DNA of 64,000 bases from Thiodiazotropha sp050291245 (GCA_050291245.1 JBNKJP010000069.1:62001-126000), one strand, 5' to 3'; shown: positions 19,236-29,263, counted from the stretch's first letter. Made by a program: numbers and translations. Notes: generated by a model not told the origin, from the letters alone.

Positions 19236-21062
19236 ATGCTCGAAATCGGCCTGCCCAATCTTCACGCTCTTGCAGTGATCGTACTGACACTGATTGCGCT
19301 GTATTTGTTCAGTCGGGAGAAGATTCCCCTGGAGACATCCGCGCTCTCGGTTTTGACATTGCTGGCCTTGTTTTTCGAGCTGTTTCCGCTGACAACCCCG
19401 GAAGGCGTGATCAGTGCGGTGGATTTTTTTCGCGGCTTTGGTCATGAAGCGCTGATTACCGTCAGTGCTTTGATGGTGGTGGGTTATGGACTGGTGCGGA
19501 CCGGAGCGCTGGAACCCGTGGGGCGATATCTGGCCCGTTTTTGGCGTGTTAGTCCTCAGGGCTCATTTCTGGCAGCGCTCATTCTTGCCGGTTTGATGAG
19601 TGCATTCATCAACAATACGCCCATCGTGGTGTTGTTGCTCCCCATTCTGGTTAGTGTTTCGATGCAAACCGGGGCGCAATCCTCGGCGATTCTGATGCCG
19701 GTGGGATTTGCCACCCTGATTGGCGGTATGTGCACTTCCATTGGTACGTCGACCAATCTTCTGGTTATCGGGGTTGCCAGCGATTTGGGAGTAGAACCGA
19801 TCGGGATGTTCGATTTTTTCCTACCTGCGCTGCTGGCAAATGCTTTGGGTGTTTTGTATCTGTGGCTTATCGCACCCGGGATTCTTCCCGAACGAAAGCC
19901 GGTGATGGAGAACACCTCCCCAAGAATCTTTACCGCGCAATTACTGTTGAAACCCGAAAGTCCCGTTGTGGGTCACCCTCTGTCCGAAGCGATTGCCCTT
20001 TCCCGTAATCTTATGCAGGTCGAAGGGATCTGGCGGAATCAAAATACCCAAATCATGCCTTTGCCGGATGCTTTGCTTAACCCGGGTGACCGGCTGCTGG
20101 TGCGTGATACTCCGGTCAATCTGAAAAGTTTCGAAAAGCTGCTAGGTGCCACACTCTATTCGGGCGGTGATGTCGTCGATGAAAATCACCCCTTGCATTC
20201 CGACCACCAACAACTTGCGGAAGCGATCGTTTTTCAGGGCTCGCCGGTACAGAACCGGAGCCTTAACGAGGTGCGATTCGCGGATACTCATCAACTGTTT
20301 GTATTAGCCATACATCGTGCGCATGAACGGATCAAGACCATGCCCGGGGGGGTGGGGAAGATTCGCCTCAGGGTCGGTGATGTGTTGTTACTGCAGGGAA
20401 AGCGGGAAACGATCCGGGAACTCAAGCAACGCTCCATGCTTATGGTGTTGGATGCCACAACCGACCTTGCGCATACACGCATGGCACCCATCGCATTGAT
20501 GATCATGCTGGCGGTTGTTCTGGTAGCCGCTCTGGACTATCTGCCCATATCCGTCAGCGCGGTAACCGGTGTGTTGTTGATGCTGTTGAGTCGCTGTTTG
20601 TCGTGGCGCGATATCGGCAGAGCCCTGAATGCACAGGTTATCCTCATCATCGTCGCGAGTCTGGCCCTCGGCAATGCTCTGTTGTTGACAGGTGGCAGCG
20701 ACTTTCTTGCTCAGGGGTTCATTAGACTCACCGAAGGCGCATCCGTTTCAGTGAAGATCAGCAGTCTTATTCTATCAATGGCGGTATTGACCAATATGGT
20801 TTCCAACAACGCCGCGGCGGTTATCGGCACTCCGGTGGCAGTGGCGATTGCGGAATCTCTGAAATGGCCCGCCGAACCTTTTGTTCTGGCAGTGCTGTTC
20901 GGCGCGAATCTGAGCTATGCAACCCCAATGGCCTACCAGACCAACCTGTTGGTGATGAGTGCCGGGAATTACACCTTCGGTGATTTCCTGCGTGTTGGGC
21001 TGCCGCTGATCCTGATCATGTGGTTGGCATTCAGTTGGTTGCTACCCCGGTTTTTTCTCTAA
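19236..21062 (+). CDS. SLC13/ArsB-superfamily permease with RCK-C domains
   Basis: 608-aa membrane protein with two blocks of hydrophobic helices flanking a soluble middle section (about residues 215-420) that contains two TrkA-C (RCK-C) like domains, one including HPLSEAIALSRNLM and the next around FQGSPVQNRSLNEV. This layout is that of the DASS/SLC13 anion permeases often annotated as sulfate or dicarboxylate transporters. The conserved NNTPIVVLLLP and SNNAAAVIGTP segments match the ion-transporter superfamily. Substrate is undetermined. The ATG at 19236 is chosen over a TTG at 19152, because translation from it starts directly with the first membrane segment. Confidence 0.88.
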   Translation: MLEIGLPNLHALAVIVLTLIALYLFSREKIPLETSALSVLTLLALFFELFPLTTPEGVISAVDFFRGFGHEALITVSALMVVGYGLVRTGALEPVGRYLARFWRVSPQGSFLAALILAGLMSAFINNTPIVVLLLPILVSVSMQTGAQSSAILMPVGFATLIGGMCTSIGTSTNLLVIGVASDLGVEPIGMFDFFLPALLANALGVLYLWLIAPGILPERKPVMENTSPRIFTAQLLLKPESPVVGHPLSEAIALSRNLMQVEGIWRNQNTQIMPLPDALLNPGDRLLVRDTPVNLKSFEKLLGATLYSGGDVVDENHPLHSDHQQLAEAIVFQGSPVQNRSLNEVRFADTHQLFVLAIHRAHERIKTMPGGVGKIRLRVGDVLLLQGKRETIRELKQRSMLMVLDATTDLAHTRMAPIALMIMLAVVLVAALDYLPISVSAVTGVLLMLLSRCLSWRDIGRALNAQVILIIVASLALGNALLLTGGSDFLAQGFIRLTEGASVSVKISSLILSMAVLTNMVSNNAAAVIGTPVAVAIAESLKWPAEPFVLAVLFGANLSYATPMAYQTNLLVMSAGNYTFGDFLRVGLPLILIMWLAFSWLLPRFFL

Positions 21063-21112
21063 TTCACAGGATCAAAGCTCTGTTGGAGCAACCGGTAGGG
21101 CTATCCTTAAAG

Positions 21113-21652
21113 TCATTGCCGGTAAAAGGGCCGCGTAAAGTCGAGCGTCTGTGGACGGAGCGCGGGGGATGAGCCATCGTAGACACTATCTTCTTCACCC
21201 AAGTAGAGGATGTCGGTATCGATACGATAGATGTCATGGTCATCAATAGTGAAGGAAGCACCGTTATAGGTATCGATATGGGTGTCGATCTCCGTTGCCT
21301 GGGCGCCGTTGGTTGTAGTGACCAGGCTACCGAGCTCAAAAGTGCCGCTGGCTGTCGGGTTTGGAGCGATGGCGAGGGGTGTTAAACAGTTACCATCCTC
21401 ATAGTTTTCGATCTCGGAATAGAATTCATTACCGCTGAAAGTGAGCGTGACGATATCGTAGTGGGTGTTTGCGTCTGTGGGATCGACGGCGCCGCACGAC
21501 TTATACCAGGATCCCTCCAAATCCGAAACCTGACTGCCGGGCTGTGTTATGTCGGTAGGAGAAGCGGATGAGTTACCTGAGGAGCCTCCGCAGCCAGACA
21601 GGAAAAGTGTAGACAGAAAAAATGTGAGACAAAATCTGGTATGTTCCTTCAT
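21113..21652 (-). CDS. Predicted lipoprotein of unknown function
   Basis: 179 aa with a lipoprotein signal peptide ending in the lipobox FLSGC (Cys21), then a Gly/Ser-rich linker. The remainder has an internal Cys pair and beta-rich composition. I do not recognise a family. Met at 21652 places the signal peptide correctly; the frame is open to 21688. It follows the permease convergently. Confidence 0.7.
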   Translation of the reverse strand: MKEHTRFCLTFFLSTLFLSGCGGSSGNSSASPTDITQPGSQVSDLEGSWYKSCGAVDPTDANTHYDIVTLTFSGNEFYSEIENYEDGNCLTPLAIAPNPTASGTFELGSLVTTTNGAQATEIDTHIDTYNGASFTIDDHDIYRIDTDILYLGEEDSVYDGSSPALRPQTLDFTRPFYRQ

Positions 21653-21780
21653 GATCCGTATCCGCGATGGCCTTGTACAATCTTTCATGGTAATGGAACG
21701 GGAGCAACGATAACAAGGAGAATGTCATTCAGCGATAGACCGGATGTTTGGATTGATTATCTAGCCCGATGGAGGAACAT

Positions 21781-23850
21781 TCAGCGTCCGAAGCCCTTCA
21801 TCACCTGAGGCGGCGCCGGTGCATAGTGATCCAGCTCCATGCTGAACGAACCGAGGCCATGGGTGGCCGAACGCAGATCGGTGGCATAGCCGAACATACC
21901 CGAAAGCGCCACATGATTGCGGATTGCCTTGCGCCCGCCGGGGCGATCTTTGATTCCGAGTATTTCCGCGTTACGACTCGCCAACTGTCCCATTACGTCG
22001 CCCAGATGCTCTTCCGGGGTGATCACTTCGCAGATGACGACCGGCTCGAGCAGTATCGGCTGTCCTGCTTCCAGTGCCTCGCGTAACGCCATTCCGGCAG
22101 CGATCTTGAACGCCAGGGGATTGGAATCCTTGCTGTGGGCGGAACCGTCCAGCAGGGTGATTCTGAGCCCGGTGACCGGATAACCGCCGATGACTCCGCT
22201 GCGGGAGGCTTCCTGTAATCCGGTTTCGATTGCTGGCAGGTACTGTTTCGGGATCGCATCCGAAGCCAAACCGTTGCTGAATTGTATGCCATCGACCTGG
22301 GGCGCCGGGCTAACCGAGATCACTACATGGCCGTACTGGCCCTGGCCACCTGTCTGATGAATGAAACGGCCTTGTGCACTTGCTACGTTCCGCTTGATCG
22401 TCTCCTTGTAGGCGACCTTGGGTTTGCCTGTGCGAACGCTCACACCCTGTTCACGCTTCAAACGTTCCAGCAGTACTTCCAGGTGGAGCTCACCCATACC
22501 GGCGAGCAGAATCTGGCCTGTTTCGCTTTCCATTTCGGTGCGAAAGGTCGGGTCGTCATCCGCCAGGTGTTGCAGCGCCTCGGCCAGCCGTTCATTGTCC
22601 TGGGCTGTGACGGGTGTTACGGTGATTTTGATTACCGGGTCGGGAAAAACGATGGATTCCAGCAGAACCGGCTGATTCGGTGAACAGAGAGTATCACCCG
22701 TCACGGCTTCTTTGAGACCGAGAATTGCGGCGATATCCCCGCTGGGGATGCTGTCGATGTCCTCCCGATGTTCGGCGTACATACGCTCCAGGCGACCTAC
22801 TTTTTGCGGACGTCCGAACCTGGGATTGAGCAACGTGGCGCCCGATTTCAATTCACCTGAATAGACGCGCACATAACAGAGTCGCCCTGCGTAGGGGTCG
22901 GTGACCGTTTTGAAGATCAGGGCACAGAGTGGGGCTTGTGGGTCGGGGGTACAGGATACCGAGATGTCCCTGTCCGGGTGTCTGGCCTCAACGGCAGCGA
23001 CGTCGGCCGGGGAGGGCAGGTAGTCGACTATGGCATCCATCAGGGGCTGTATACCCTTGTTCTTGAGGGCACTGCCGCATAACACCGGAGTCATGCCTTT
23101 CTCGATCACCACCCGTCGCAGCGCTTCATGGATCTGTACAGGGTCGATATCGGAATTGTCGAGCCAGAGACTGAGCAGCCGGTCATCCTCTCCGGCAATG
23201 GTCTCGATCAGGGTATTTCGTGCGGCCCGGGCAGCCTCAAGTTGCTCCGTTTGAATCTCTCCTGTTACGGGTTCCATCCCCTGAGTATCGTTCCAGGTGA
23301 TGGTGCGCATCGCGATCAGGTCGATGATACCCAGGTAACCGGACTCCGAGCCCAGGGGCATCTGAATCACCACCGGTCGGGCGCCCAGTCGCTCCACCAG
23401 GGTGGTGACCGCGTGATCGAAATCCGCTCCGAGGCGGTCCATTTTGTTGATGAAGCAGAGTCTGGGCACCCGGTAGCGATCCGCTTGACGCCACACGGTC
23501 TCACTCTGTGGTTCGACACCCTGAGAGGCGTCAATAATGACCACGGCTCCGTCCAGTACCCGTAGGGCTCGCTGAACCTCAGCCGTGAAATCGATATGTC
23601 CGGGGGTATCGATGAGGTTGATTTGATGATCCCGCCAGTGGGTTGTTACCGCGGCATCGACGATGGTGATACCCCGTTCCCGTTCCTGGTCCATCCAATC
23701 GGTTATGGTGGTGCCGTGATCCACGGAACCGATCTGCCGGGTGCGTCCCGTGTAGTAGAGGATGCGTTCGGTTACCGTGGTTTTTCCCGCATCGATGTGC
23801 GCGATAAGTCCAATATTTCTGAGTGATGCGGTCGATGTGGTTTGAGACAT
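21781..23850 (-). CDS. fusA: Elongation factor G paralogue
   Basis: 689 aa from this start. Domain I has the GTPase motifs AHIDAGKT, RGITI, DTPGHIDF and NKMD, followed by EF-G domains II-V to the C-terminus. EF-G catalyses ribosomal translocation and, with RRF, recycling. The gene stands alone rather than in the rpsL-rpsG-fusA-tuf operon, and switch-region residues differ from housekeeping EF-G, so it is probably a second copy (EF-G2-like). Upstream in-frame Met codons at 23859 and 23895 are possible starts; none has a clear ribosome site. Confidence 0.9.
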   Translation of the reverse strand: MSQTTSTASLRNIGLIAHIDAGKTTVTERILYYTGRTRQIGSVDHGTTITDWMDQERERGITIVDAAVTTHWRDHQINLIDTPGHIDFTAEVQRALRVLDGAVVIIDASQGVEPQSETVWRQADRYRVPRLCFINKMDRLGADFDHAVTTLVERLGARPVVIQMPLGSESGYLGIIDLIAMRTITWNDTQGMEPVTGEIQTEQLEAARAARNTLIETIAGEDDRLLSLWLDNSDIDPVQIHEALRRVVIEKGMTPVLCGSALKNKGIQPLMDAIVDYLPSPADVAAVEARHPDRDISVSCTPDPQAPLCALIFKTVTDPYAGRLCYVRVYSGELKSGATLLNPRFGRPQKVGRLERMYAEHREDIDSIPSGDIAAILGLKEAVTGDTLCSPNQPVLLESIVFPDPVIKITVTPVTAQDNERLAEALQHLADDDPTFRTEMESETGQILLAGMGELHLEVLLERLKREQGVSVRTGKPKVAYKETIKRNVASAQGRFIHQTGGQGQYGHVVISVSPAPQVDGIQFSNGLASDAIPKQYLPAIETGLQEASRSGVIGGYPVTGLRITLLDGSAHSKDSNPLAFKIAAGMALREALEAGQPILLEPVVICEVITPEEHLGDVMGQLASRNAEILGIKDRPGGRKAIRNHVALSGMFGYATDLRSATHGLGSFSMELDHYAPAPPQVMKGFGR

Positions 23851-24134
23851 GGATGTCATACGGCAATAGAGCAGTGTTCCGGGCCGGCGGGTCATGGATT
23901 TCAGACACGAACCGGGTGGGGCGACCCCCGTGTCCGCTTAATCATAGTCGAATATCGGTCACTGGGTAGCGCTGAGAATGATAATCGGGATTGATCCCTC
24001 GCATCACCGGCTAGAGTGACTGGTTTGTTGAATTGGGTTAACCTCACCCATGCTGGCACACAGGACAGTTTCAATACATCAACAAACAGGATTCGGCTGA
24101 TCCATGGGTGATGGCCGGGTTTGGAGGACGCAGA

Positions 24135-26468
24135 ATGCCTGCCAATCAGGATTCACGGGATCTGAATCTACTTAACGACCTGCCGGAGTTGCTCAATCAG
24201 ATCAAGGGCAACTGGCCGGTTTTACCTTCCGGTATGTGGAACAGTTCCGGAATCCGGATTGTTCTGCGACTGCTGGATGAATTGAACAAGAAATGTAACC
24301 ATCTGGGTCTGGTTAATATCCATGCGCTCTCCGTCGAAATCGAGCGGGCGATCAGCGATGTCTATGAAGAAAATGCCCAACCCGATGACGTGGAGGTGGC
24401 GAGATTGCAGCAACTGCTGCAGAGCCTGGAACAGGCGATCGATGCCGCCCAACAGATCGGTGATCAATCTCCTCAAACGACATCTCATATTGATGTAATC
24501 TACTGGCATCGAATCGAGACGAAAGGTGACGGGATCACCTCGGCGATCGAACAGAATGGTTGGCAAATCCATCGGGTGAGCGAGTATGTGGAATTGCTGC
24601 CGGTGTTGCAACGCCAAGAGGCTCGGGTTCTGCTGGTCGATACGGCCTTTCTCCCGGCTATTGCGCCTTTAACCGATGTCCTGAACACGATGCGGCGCAA
24701 TAAGATGACCTGTCCGGAACTGGTCTTTCTTTCAGCTGATTGTGATATCGAAACCCGCCTCGAGGTCCTCAGGGCGGGCGCGATCCGATGCCTTTCCGAA
24801 CCGGTCAATATCAATGAATTGATGAGTGTCATCAAAGAGATCGTGGCGCCCCAGCTCAAACCGCATTTCAGGGTCTTGATCGTCGAGGATGACGAGGCAC
24901 AGGCGAAATTTGCGGCAACCTTATTGCAGAAGGGGGGGCTGGAAACCCTCGCAATCATTAATCCGCTGAATGTGATGGCTGCTGTTCATGAATTTCAACC
25001 GGACTTGATCCTTATGGACCTCTACATGCCCGGGGCGAACGGCATCGAGTTGACCCAGGTGATTCGCAACAGAAAATCCTTCACGTTCATTCCGATCGTT
25101 TTCCTCTCCGGTGAGGACGATCCGGAGAAGAAGATTCTTGCGCTCCATGCCGGTGCGGATGACTTTCTCACCAAACCGATCAGGCCCCAGTTTCTACAGG
25201 CTACGGTGAATTCCCGTATCCTGCGTTCGAAGCAGACGTTGGCGGCTGCTGATGTTGGGTTGAATGATGCGACTTCCGGCTTAAAGAACCGGCGCAGCCT
25301 GCTGCAGGATTTGGATATGGCGGTCATTCAGGCGGGTCAGGCGGCAGAGATTTTCGGGCTGTTTTCATTCGTCATCAATGAGCTCGACACCGAGTTCGAT
25401 GATTGGAGTGAAAACCCGCTGCTGTCACGGGTTGTGGACGTTGCCGATGTGATAATCGGCAAGCGAGACCTGATGGCACGAACCGGCAGGCAGAGTTTTG
25501 CCATACTGATCAACAGAAATGATGTATCGCAGGTGGTGCAATTCGGTGCCGACCTGTACCAGCAAATTCTCGAGGAACTGAGTGGACGGAATCAAGATGC
25601 GATCCGTTGGGGCATCGGGTATGTTGGGGTCATGCAGGATACCGGGGGTGCCTATGCCTGCCTGCGGCAATCCGAAATGGCCGCCATACAGGCGCTCGAG
25701 GGGAAACATCCTGGTTGTCTGAAGTATCAGGAAACTGCACAGACAACACAACAGAGCCAAACAGAACAGATAGATCTGCTGCAGGAGCAGGTCCGCATGG
25801 CGCTCAAGTCCGGCTATGTGGCCTTTCGTGAGCAACGTTTTCAGACCCATCAGCATGCCGAGGCGGCGGTGATCGAGCTGATACCGGGTTTTCTGCCCAA
25901 AGCCGAGGTCCCGCAAGAGGCTGCGGAGATCTACCAGAGTGCCGAGCGGTTCGGGTTTGGTGAAGTCTTTAACCGTATTCTGTGCCGGTATGCGATTCAC
26001 CGGATCGGTGAACTCCAACTCGAAGGCAGCCATGATAAGGTCTGCGTGCGCCTGCTGTCTGCCGCGATTGAGGATGAAAGCCTGCTGGAATTCATCCAGA
26101 CAGAACTCAGAAGGCTGCAGGTGGTTGGGACGGAAATGCTTCTGGAATTCGATCTGCCGGGGCTGGCGAAAAATCTCAAAGTGGCGAGGATATTCCTGGG
26201 AGAACTATCCGCCCTCGGGATCGGTATAACCCTGGGCAACTTCGCCTGTAATGACACCGCCTTCAAGGTGCTGGCTTACCTGAATGCCCGCGTGGTCAGG
26301 CCGCACCCCTCGCTGATGCGCACCGATTACGATCGCATCTCGAAAATCGCACACCAACTCAAGGCGATGGATGTACAGATCATCCTGCCCGGCATGAGCC
26401 AGTCCGGTCAGATCAGTCTCCACTGGTCTGAGGTGGCGGATTACGTTCAGGCAGAATATCTTGACTGA
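24135..26468 (+). CDS. Degenerate REC-GGDEF-EAL regulatory protein
   Basis: 777 aa. In order: a helical N-terminal region (~1-115), a receiver-like domain lacking the phospho-acceptor pattern (~120-245), a canonical receiver (EDDE, MDLYMPG and a TKP lysine; ~250-370), a GGDEF-like domain with the signature replaced by RTGRQSF, and an EAL-like domain in which the EAL and DDFGTG signatures read ELIPG and GNFACN. It should therefore neither make nor cleave c-di-GMP, and probably senses or scaffolds. The ATG at 24135 has an ideal TTGGAGGAC site; a GTG at 24108 is less likely. The stop precedes or overlaps the start of the first GTPase gene. Confidence 0.88.
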   Translation: MPANQDSRDLNLLNDLPELLNQIKGNWPVLPSGMWNSSGIRIVLRLLDELNKKCNHLGLVNIHALSVEIERAISDVYEENAQPDDVEVARLQQLLQSLEQAIDAAQQIGDQSPQTTSHIDVIYWHRIETKGDGITSAIEQNGWQIHRVSEYVELLPVLQRQEARVLLVDTAFLPAIAPLTDVLNTMRRNKMTCPELVFLSADCDIETRLEVLRAGAIRCLSEPVNINELMSVIKEIVAPQLKPHFRVLIVEDDEAQAKFAATLLQKGGLETLAIINPLNVMAAVHEFQPDLILMDLYMPGANGIELTQVIRNRKSFTFIPIVFLSGEDDPEKKILALHAGADDFLTKPIRPQFLQATVNSRILRSKQTLAAADVGLNDATSGLKNRRSLLQDLDMAVIQAGQAAEIFGLFSFVINELDTEFDDWSENPLLSRVVDVADVIIGKRDLMARTGRQSFAILINRNDVSQVVQFGADLYQQILEELSGRNQDAIRWGIGYVGVMQDTGGAYACLRQSEMAAIQALEGKHPGCLKYQETAQTTQQSQTEQIDLLQEQVRMALKSGYVAFREQRFQTHQHAEAAVIELIPGFLPKAEVPQEAAEIYQSAERFGFGEVFNRILCRYAIHRIGELQLEGSHDKVCVRLLSAAIEDESLLEFIQTELRRLQVVGTEMLLEFDLPGLAKNLKVARIFLGELSALGIGITLGNFACNDTAFKVLAYLNARVVRPHPSLMRTDYDRISKIAHQLKAMDVQIILPGMSQSGQISLHWSEVADYVQAEYLD

Positions 26469-26484
26469 AGGGGAACAGGATCGA

Positions 26485-27969
26485 GTGGCGACGAGAGCCG
26501 TGTTGCGATGGTTGCTGGTGATACTGCTGCTGTTCGTGGCCTTGCTGGCCCTACTGGTTGTTTTGCAGCTCACTGAATCCGTACTCAATGTGTGGCAGAT
26601 GCTGGATCAAATGTCTCCTGGCCTGCTGGTCGTCTATGGCATCGGATTGGTCGGGTTCACGATTCTGCTGATCCTGTCGAGCCGTTGGCTGCTGCGTCGC
26701 GATAAATACAGGCGGGGTGCCACACCGCGGGAAGCGCAATTGCCACAGGACCGTGAGGCCTTTGCCGAAGCCTTGCGCAAGGCGGATGAGCGGGGCATCG
26801 AAACCGCGCCGGCACAGGCTGAACTGGATGAGTTGGACGCCCGGCGACAGAACTCCGTCTATTACCTCGCTCTGTTCGGGCCGGTGTCAGCGGGCAAGAG
26901 TGCCTTGATCCGTGCGATCACCGGGGAATCGGACATCGCGGTGGATCCCCGCGCGGGTACGACACAGGTCATTCAACACTACCGTTATACTTCTCCCGAT
27001 TTGGGAGAATGGGTGTTGACCGATGCCCCTGGGATTCTCGACCTCGATGAAGCCAGAGTGCAACTGGCCCGTGAGGAGGCGCGGCGCGCCCACCTGGTGG
27101 TGTATGTCAGTGATGGCGAACTGACCCGGGATCAGTACCGGGAACTCAGCGAACTGCAGCGCTATGAGCGGCCACTCATCCTGGCCCTGAATAAACAGGA
27201 TCGTTACAGTTCGGCCGAACTCCAGGCGATTATCGAACGGTTGAGCGGACAGTTGTCCGGGGTGAGTATCGTGCCGGTTCAGGCCGGGGGTAGCGAAGAG
27301 ATTGTTCGGGTAGATCCGCAAGGGCAGGAGCAGCGGGTGGTGAGGGCTCGGCCTCCCCAGATAGAGGGATTGCTTAGGGCGATACACGAAACCCTGCTCG
27401 GGAAGGCCTCGGAGCTGACCCGGCAGCGGGATGAAAGCCTGATACGGCTGGGTGCGGAAAAACTGCAGGCCTCCACGGTCCGGCACCGGCAGCAGATGAG
27501 TGAAAAAACGGTCAAACAGTACACCCGTAAGGCAATGCTGGGAGCCATGGCGGCGGTGAGTCCGGGGACGGATCTGCTGATACAGGGCTATCTGGGGGTA
27601 CAGATGGTGCGCGCGCTGTGTGATCACTATGGGGTGGGCGTGACCGAGATGGACCTGGACGGTCTGGTGCAACAGGCCAGCCGCCAGGTGGGTAAAACCC
27701 TGACCTTGCTATTGGCCCTGGCCGGGAATGTGCTCAAGGCCTTCCCGGGGGTGGGAACGGTCACAGGGGGATTGGCCCATGCGGTGGCCTATGGTCTGAT
27801 TTTCGAGTCCCTGGGCCAAGCGGTTCTAAGAACCTTGGAGCAGACCCAGTCCTTCAAGACGACACTGATACTGGAAGATTTCGAGGAGAAACTGAGTGGA
27901 AATCTGGAAGCGCGTGCAACAACTCTTGCGCGGATCGCTTTGGAGCAACTCGTCCGAAAAGGACAATGA
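26485..27969 (+). CDS. Membrane GTPase, DUF697 family (first of pair)
   Basis: 494 aa from the GTG at 26485 (AAGGGGAACAGGA upstream); a TTG at 26461, overlapping the previous stop, would add 8 residues. Two N-terminal transmembrane helices precede a TRAFAC-class G domain with P-loop GPVSAGKS, DAPG and NKQD motifs (about residues 132-239), and then a hydrophobic C-terminal DUF697 region. Function of this family is not established. It overlaps the next, related GTPase gene by 74 bp and follows the REC-EAL gene, forming one transcription unit. Confidence 0.85.
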   Translation: MATRAVLRWLLVILLLFVALLALLVVLQLTESVLNVWQMLDQMSPGLLVVYGIGLVGFTILLILSSRWLLRRDKYRRGATPREAQLPQDREAFAEALRKADERGIETAPAQAELDELDARRQNSVYYLALFGPVSAGKSALIRAITGESDIAVDPRAGTTQVIQHYRYTSPDLGEWVLTDAPGILDLDEARVQLAREEARRAHLVVYVSDGELTRDQYRELSELQRYERPLILALNKQDRYSSAELQAIIERLSGQLSGVSIVPVQAGGSEEIVRVDPQGQEQRVVRARPPQIEGLLRAIHETLLGKASELTRQRDESLIRLGAEKLQASTVRHRQQMSEKTVKQYTRKAMLGAMAAVSPGTDLLIQGYLGVQMVRALCDHYGVGVTEMDLDGLVQQASRQVGKTLTLLLALAGNVLKAFPGVGTVTGGLAHAVAYGLIFESLGQAVLRTLEQTQSFKTTLILEDFEEKLSGNLEARATTLARIALEQLVRKGQ

Positions 27970-29263
27970 ATCCGGTACTGAAGACGATCATCTGCGGCTG
28001 GCCCGGGAGAATCTCAAGGAACTGCTGCAGGACGAACGCCTGCCGGATGGGGTCAGGGAATCCCTCAGAGACGACTTTCAGCAGGTGCAGCGCATGCTCG
28101 AGAAGCTTGAGCACGGCCATCTGCACATTGCGGTATTCGGTCGCGTCAGCGTGGGCAAGTCCGCGCTCCTCAATGCACTGTTGGGTGAGCAGCGGTTCTC
28201 CGTGAGCGCCCTGCACGGCGAGACACGACACAGTGACATGGCGGCCTGGCGTGAGATTCACGAGGCTGGGGTCTATCTCATCGACACCCCGGGCATTAAT
28301 GAAATCAGTGGTGAGGAGCGTGAACGTATGGCCCGGGAGGTGGCGAGCCGCGCCGACCTGGTACTGTTCGTACTCGATGCGGATCTGACGAACACGGAAA
28401 TGCAGGCCCTGCAGCAGCTCAAACAGCTCGACCGGCCACTGTTGGTAGTGCTCAACAAGACCGACCGGTATACCCGTGATGAATTGGATCTGCTGCTCGA
28501 CAGCCTCAAGGAAAAGCTCGCGGATCTGGTGGGGGTTTCGTTCATTGTGCCTGTCTCGGCGCAACCTGCCGAGCGTATCTACGTTCAGGTGGATGAACTG
28601 GGGCATGAAACCGAAGTCCGTAAGCGACCTGAACCGGATGTGAGTCTGTTGACGGAGCGTTTGTGGCTGTTGATCGAGAAGGAGGGCATGGCGCTTTCAG
28701 CGTTGAATGCCAGTCTGTTCGCGGGACAGTTGAGTGATGAGGTGGCGGGTCGTATCGTCAAGGTCCGGGAAGCCGTCGCCGAACGGGTCATTCGGGGTTA
28801 TTGTTTGGGCAAGGGTATCGCGGTGGCGATCAACCCCATCCCGGTTGCGGATCTGGTGGCGGCCCTGGCGCTGGATACCTCCATGGTGACCCATCTCGCC
28901 CGTGTCTACGGTATGTCCGTCAGCCGAGGGGAGGCCGGTCAGTTGATCAAAACCATTGGTGGACAGATGGCGCTTCTGATGGCCACCGTGTGGGGTGTCA
29001 ACATCGCCTCCAGTGCACTGAAAGCGGGAAGTGGGGGATTGTCGACCCTGGTGACCGCGTCAGCACAGGGTGCCATGGGCTACTACACCACCTACATCGT
29101 GGGCGAGGCGGCCAAGCGCTATTTCGCCCAAGGTCGTTCCTGGGGCAGCGCCGGTCCCAAGACCCTGGTCAGGCAGATTCTGGAATCGGTCGACAAGGAT
29201 TCTATTCTGCAACAGGCGGGCCAGGATATCCGGGCGCGGCTCAGGTTGTCCGCATCCAAATAG
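27896..29263 (+). CDS. Era-like GTPase with DUF697 domain (second of pair)
   Basis: 455 aa. A helical N-terminal region (1-75) leads into an Era/dynamin-like G domain: P-loop GRVSVGKS (82-89), DTPG (130-133), NKTD (187-190). A DUF697 region with hydrophobic helices fills the C-terminus. Unlike its upstream partner it lacks N-terminal transmembrane helices. The GTG start lies 74 bp inside the upstream gene and has a GAGGAG site 7 bp before it, which supports this long overlap. The pair may form a heteromeric membrane GTPase; that is inference. Confidence 0.86.
   Translation: MEIWKRVQQLLRGSLWSNSSEKDNESGTEDDHLRLARENLKELLQDERLPDGVRESLRDDFQQVQRMLEKLEHGHLHIAVFGRVSVGKSALLNALLGEQRFSVSALHGETRHSDMAAWREIHEAGVYLIDTPGINEISGEERERMAREVASRADLVLFVLDADLTNTEMQALQQLKQLDRPLLVVLNKTDRYTRDELDLLLDSLKEKLADLVGVSFIVPVSAQPAERIYVQVDELGHETEVRKRPEPDVSLLTERLWLLIEKEGMALSALNASLFAGQLSDEVAGRIVKVREAVAERVIRGYCLGKGIAVAINPIPVADLVAALALDTSMVTHLARVYGMSVSRGEAGQLIKTIGGQMALLMATVWGVNIASSALKAGSGGLSTLVTASAQGAMGYYTTYIVGEAAKRYFAQGRSWGSAGPKTLVRQILESVDKDSILQQAGQDIRARLRLSASK

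Noticed and set aside
23975..24000. Fur-box-like GAGAATGATAATCGGGATT upstream of the REC-EAL gene
   Set aside because: Only the left half resembles the consensus; no iron-related gene follows.
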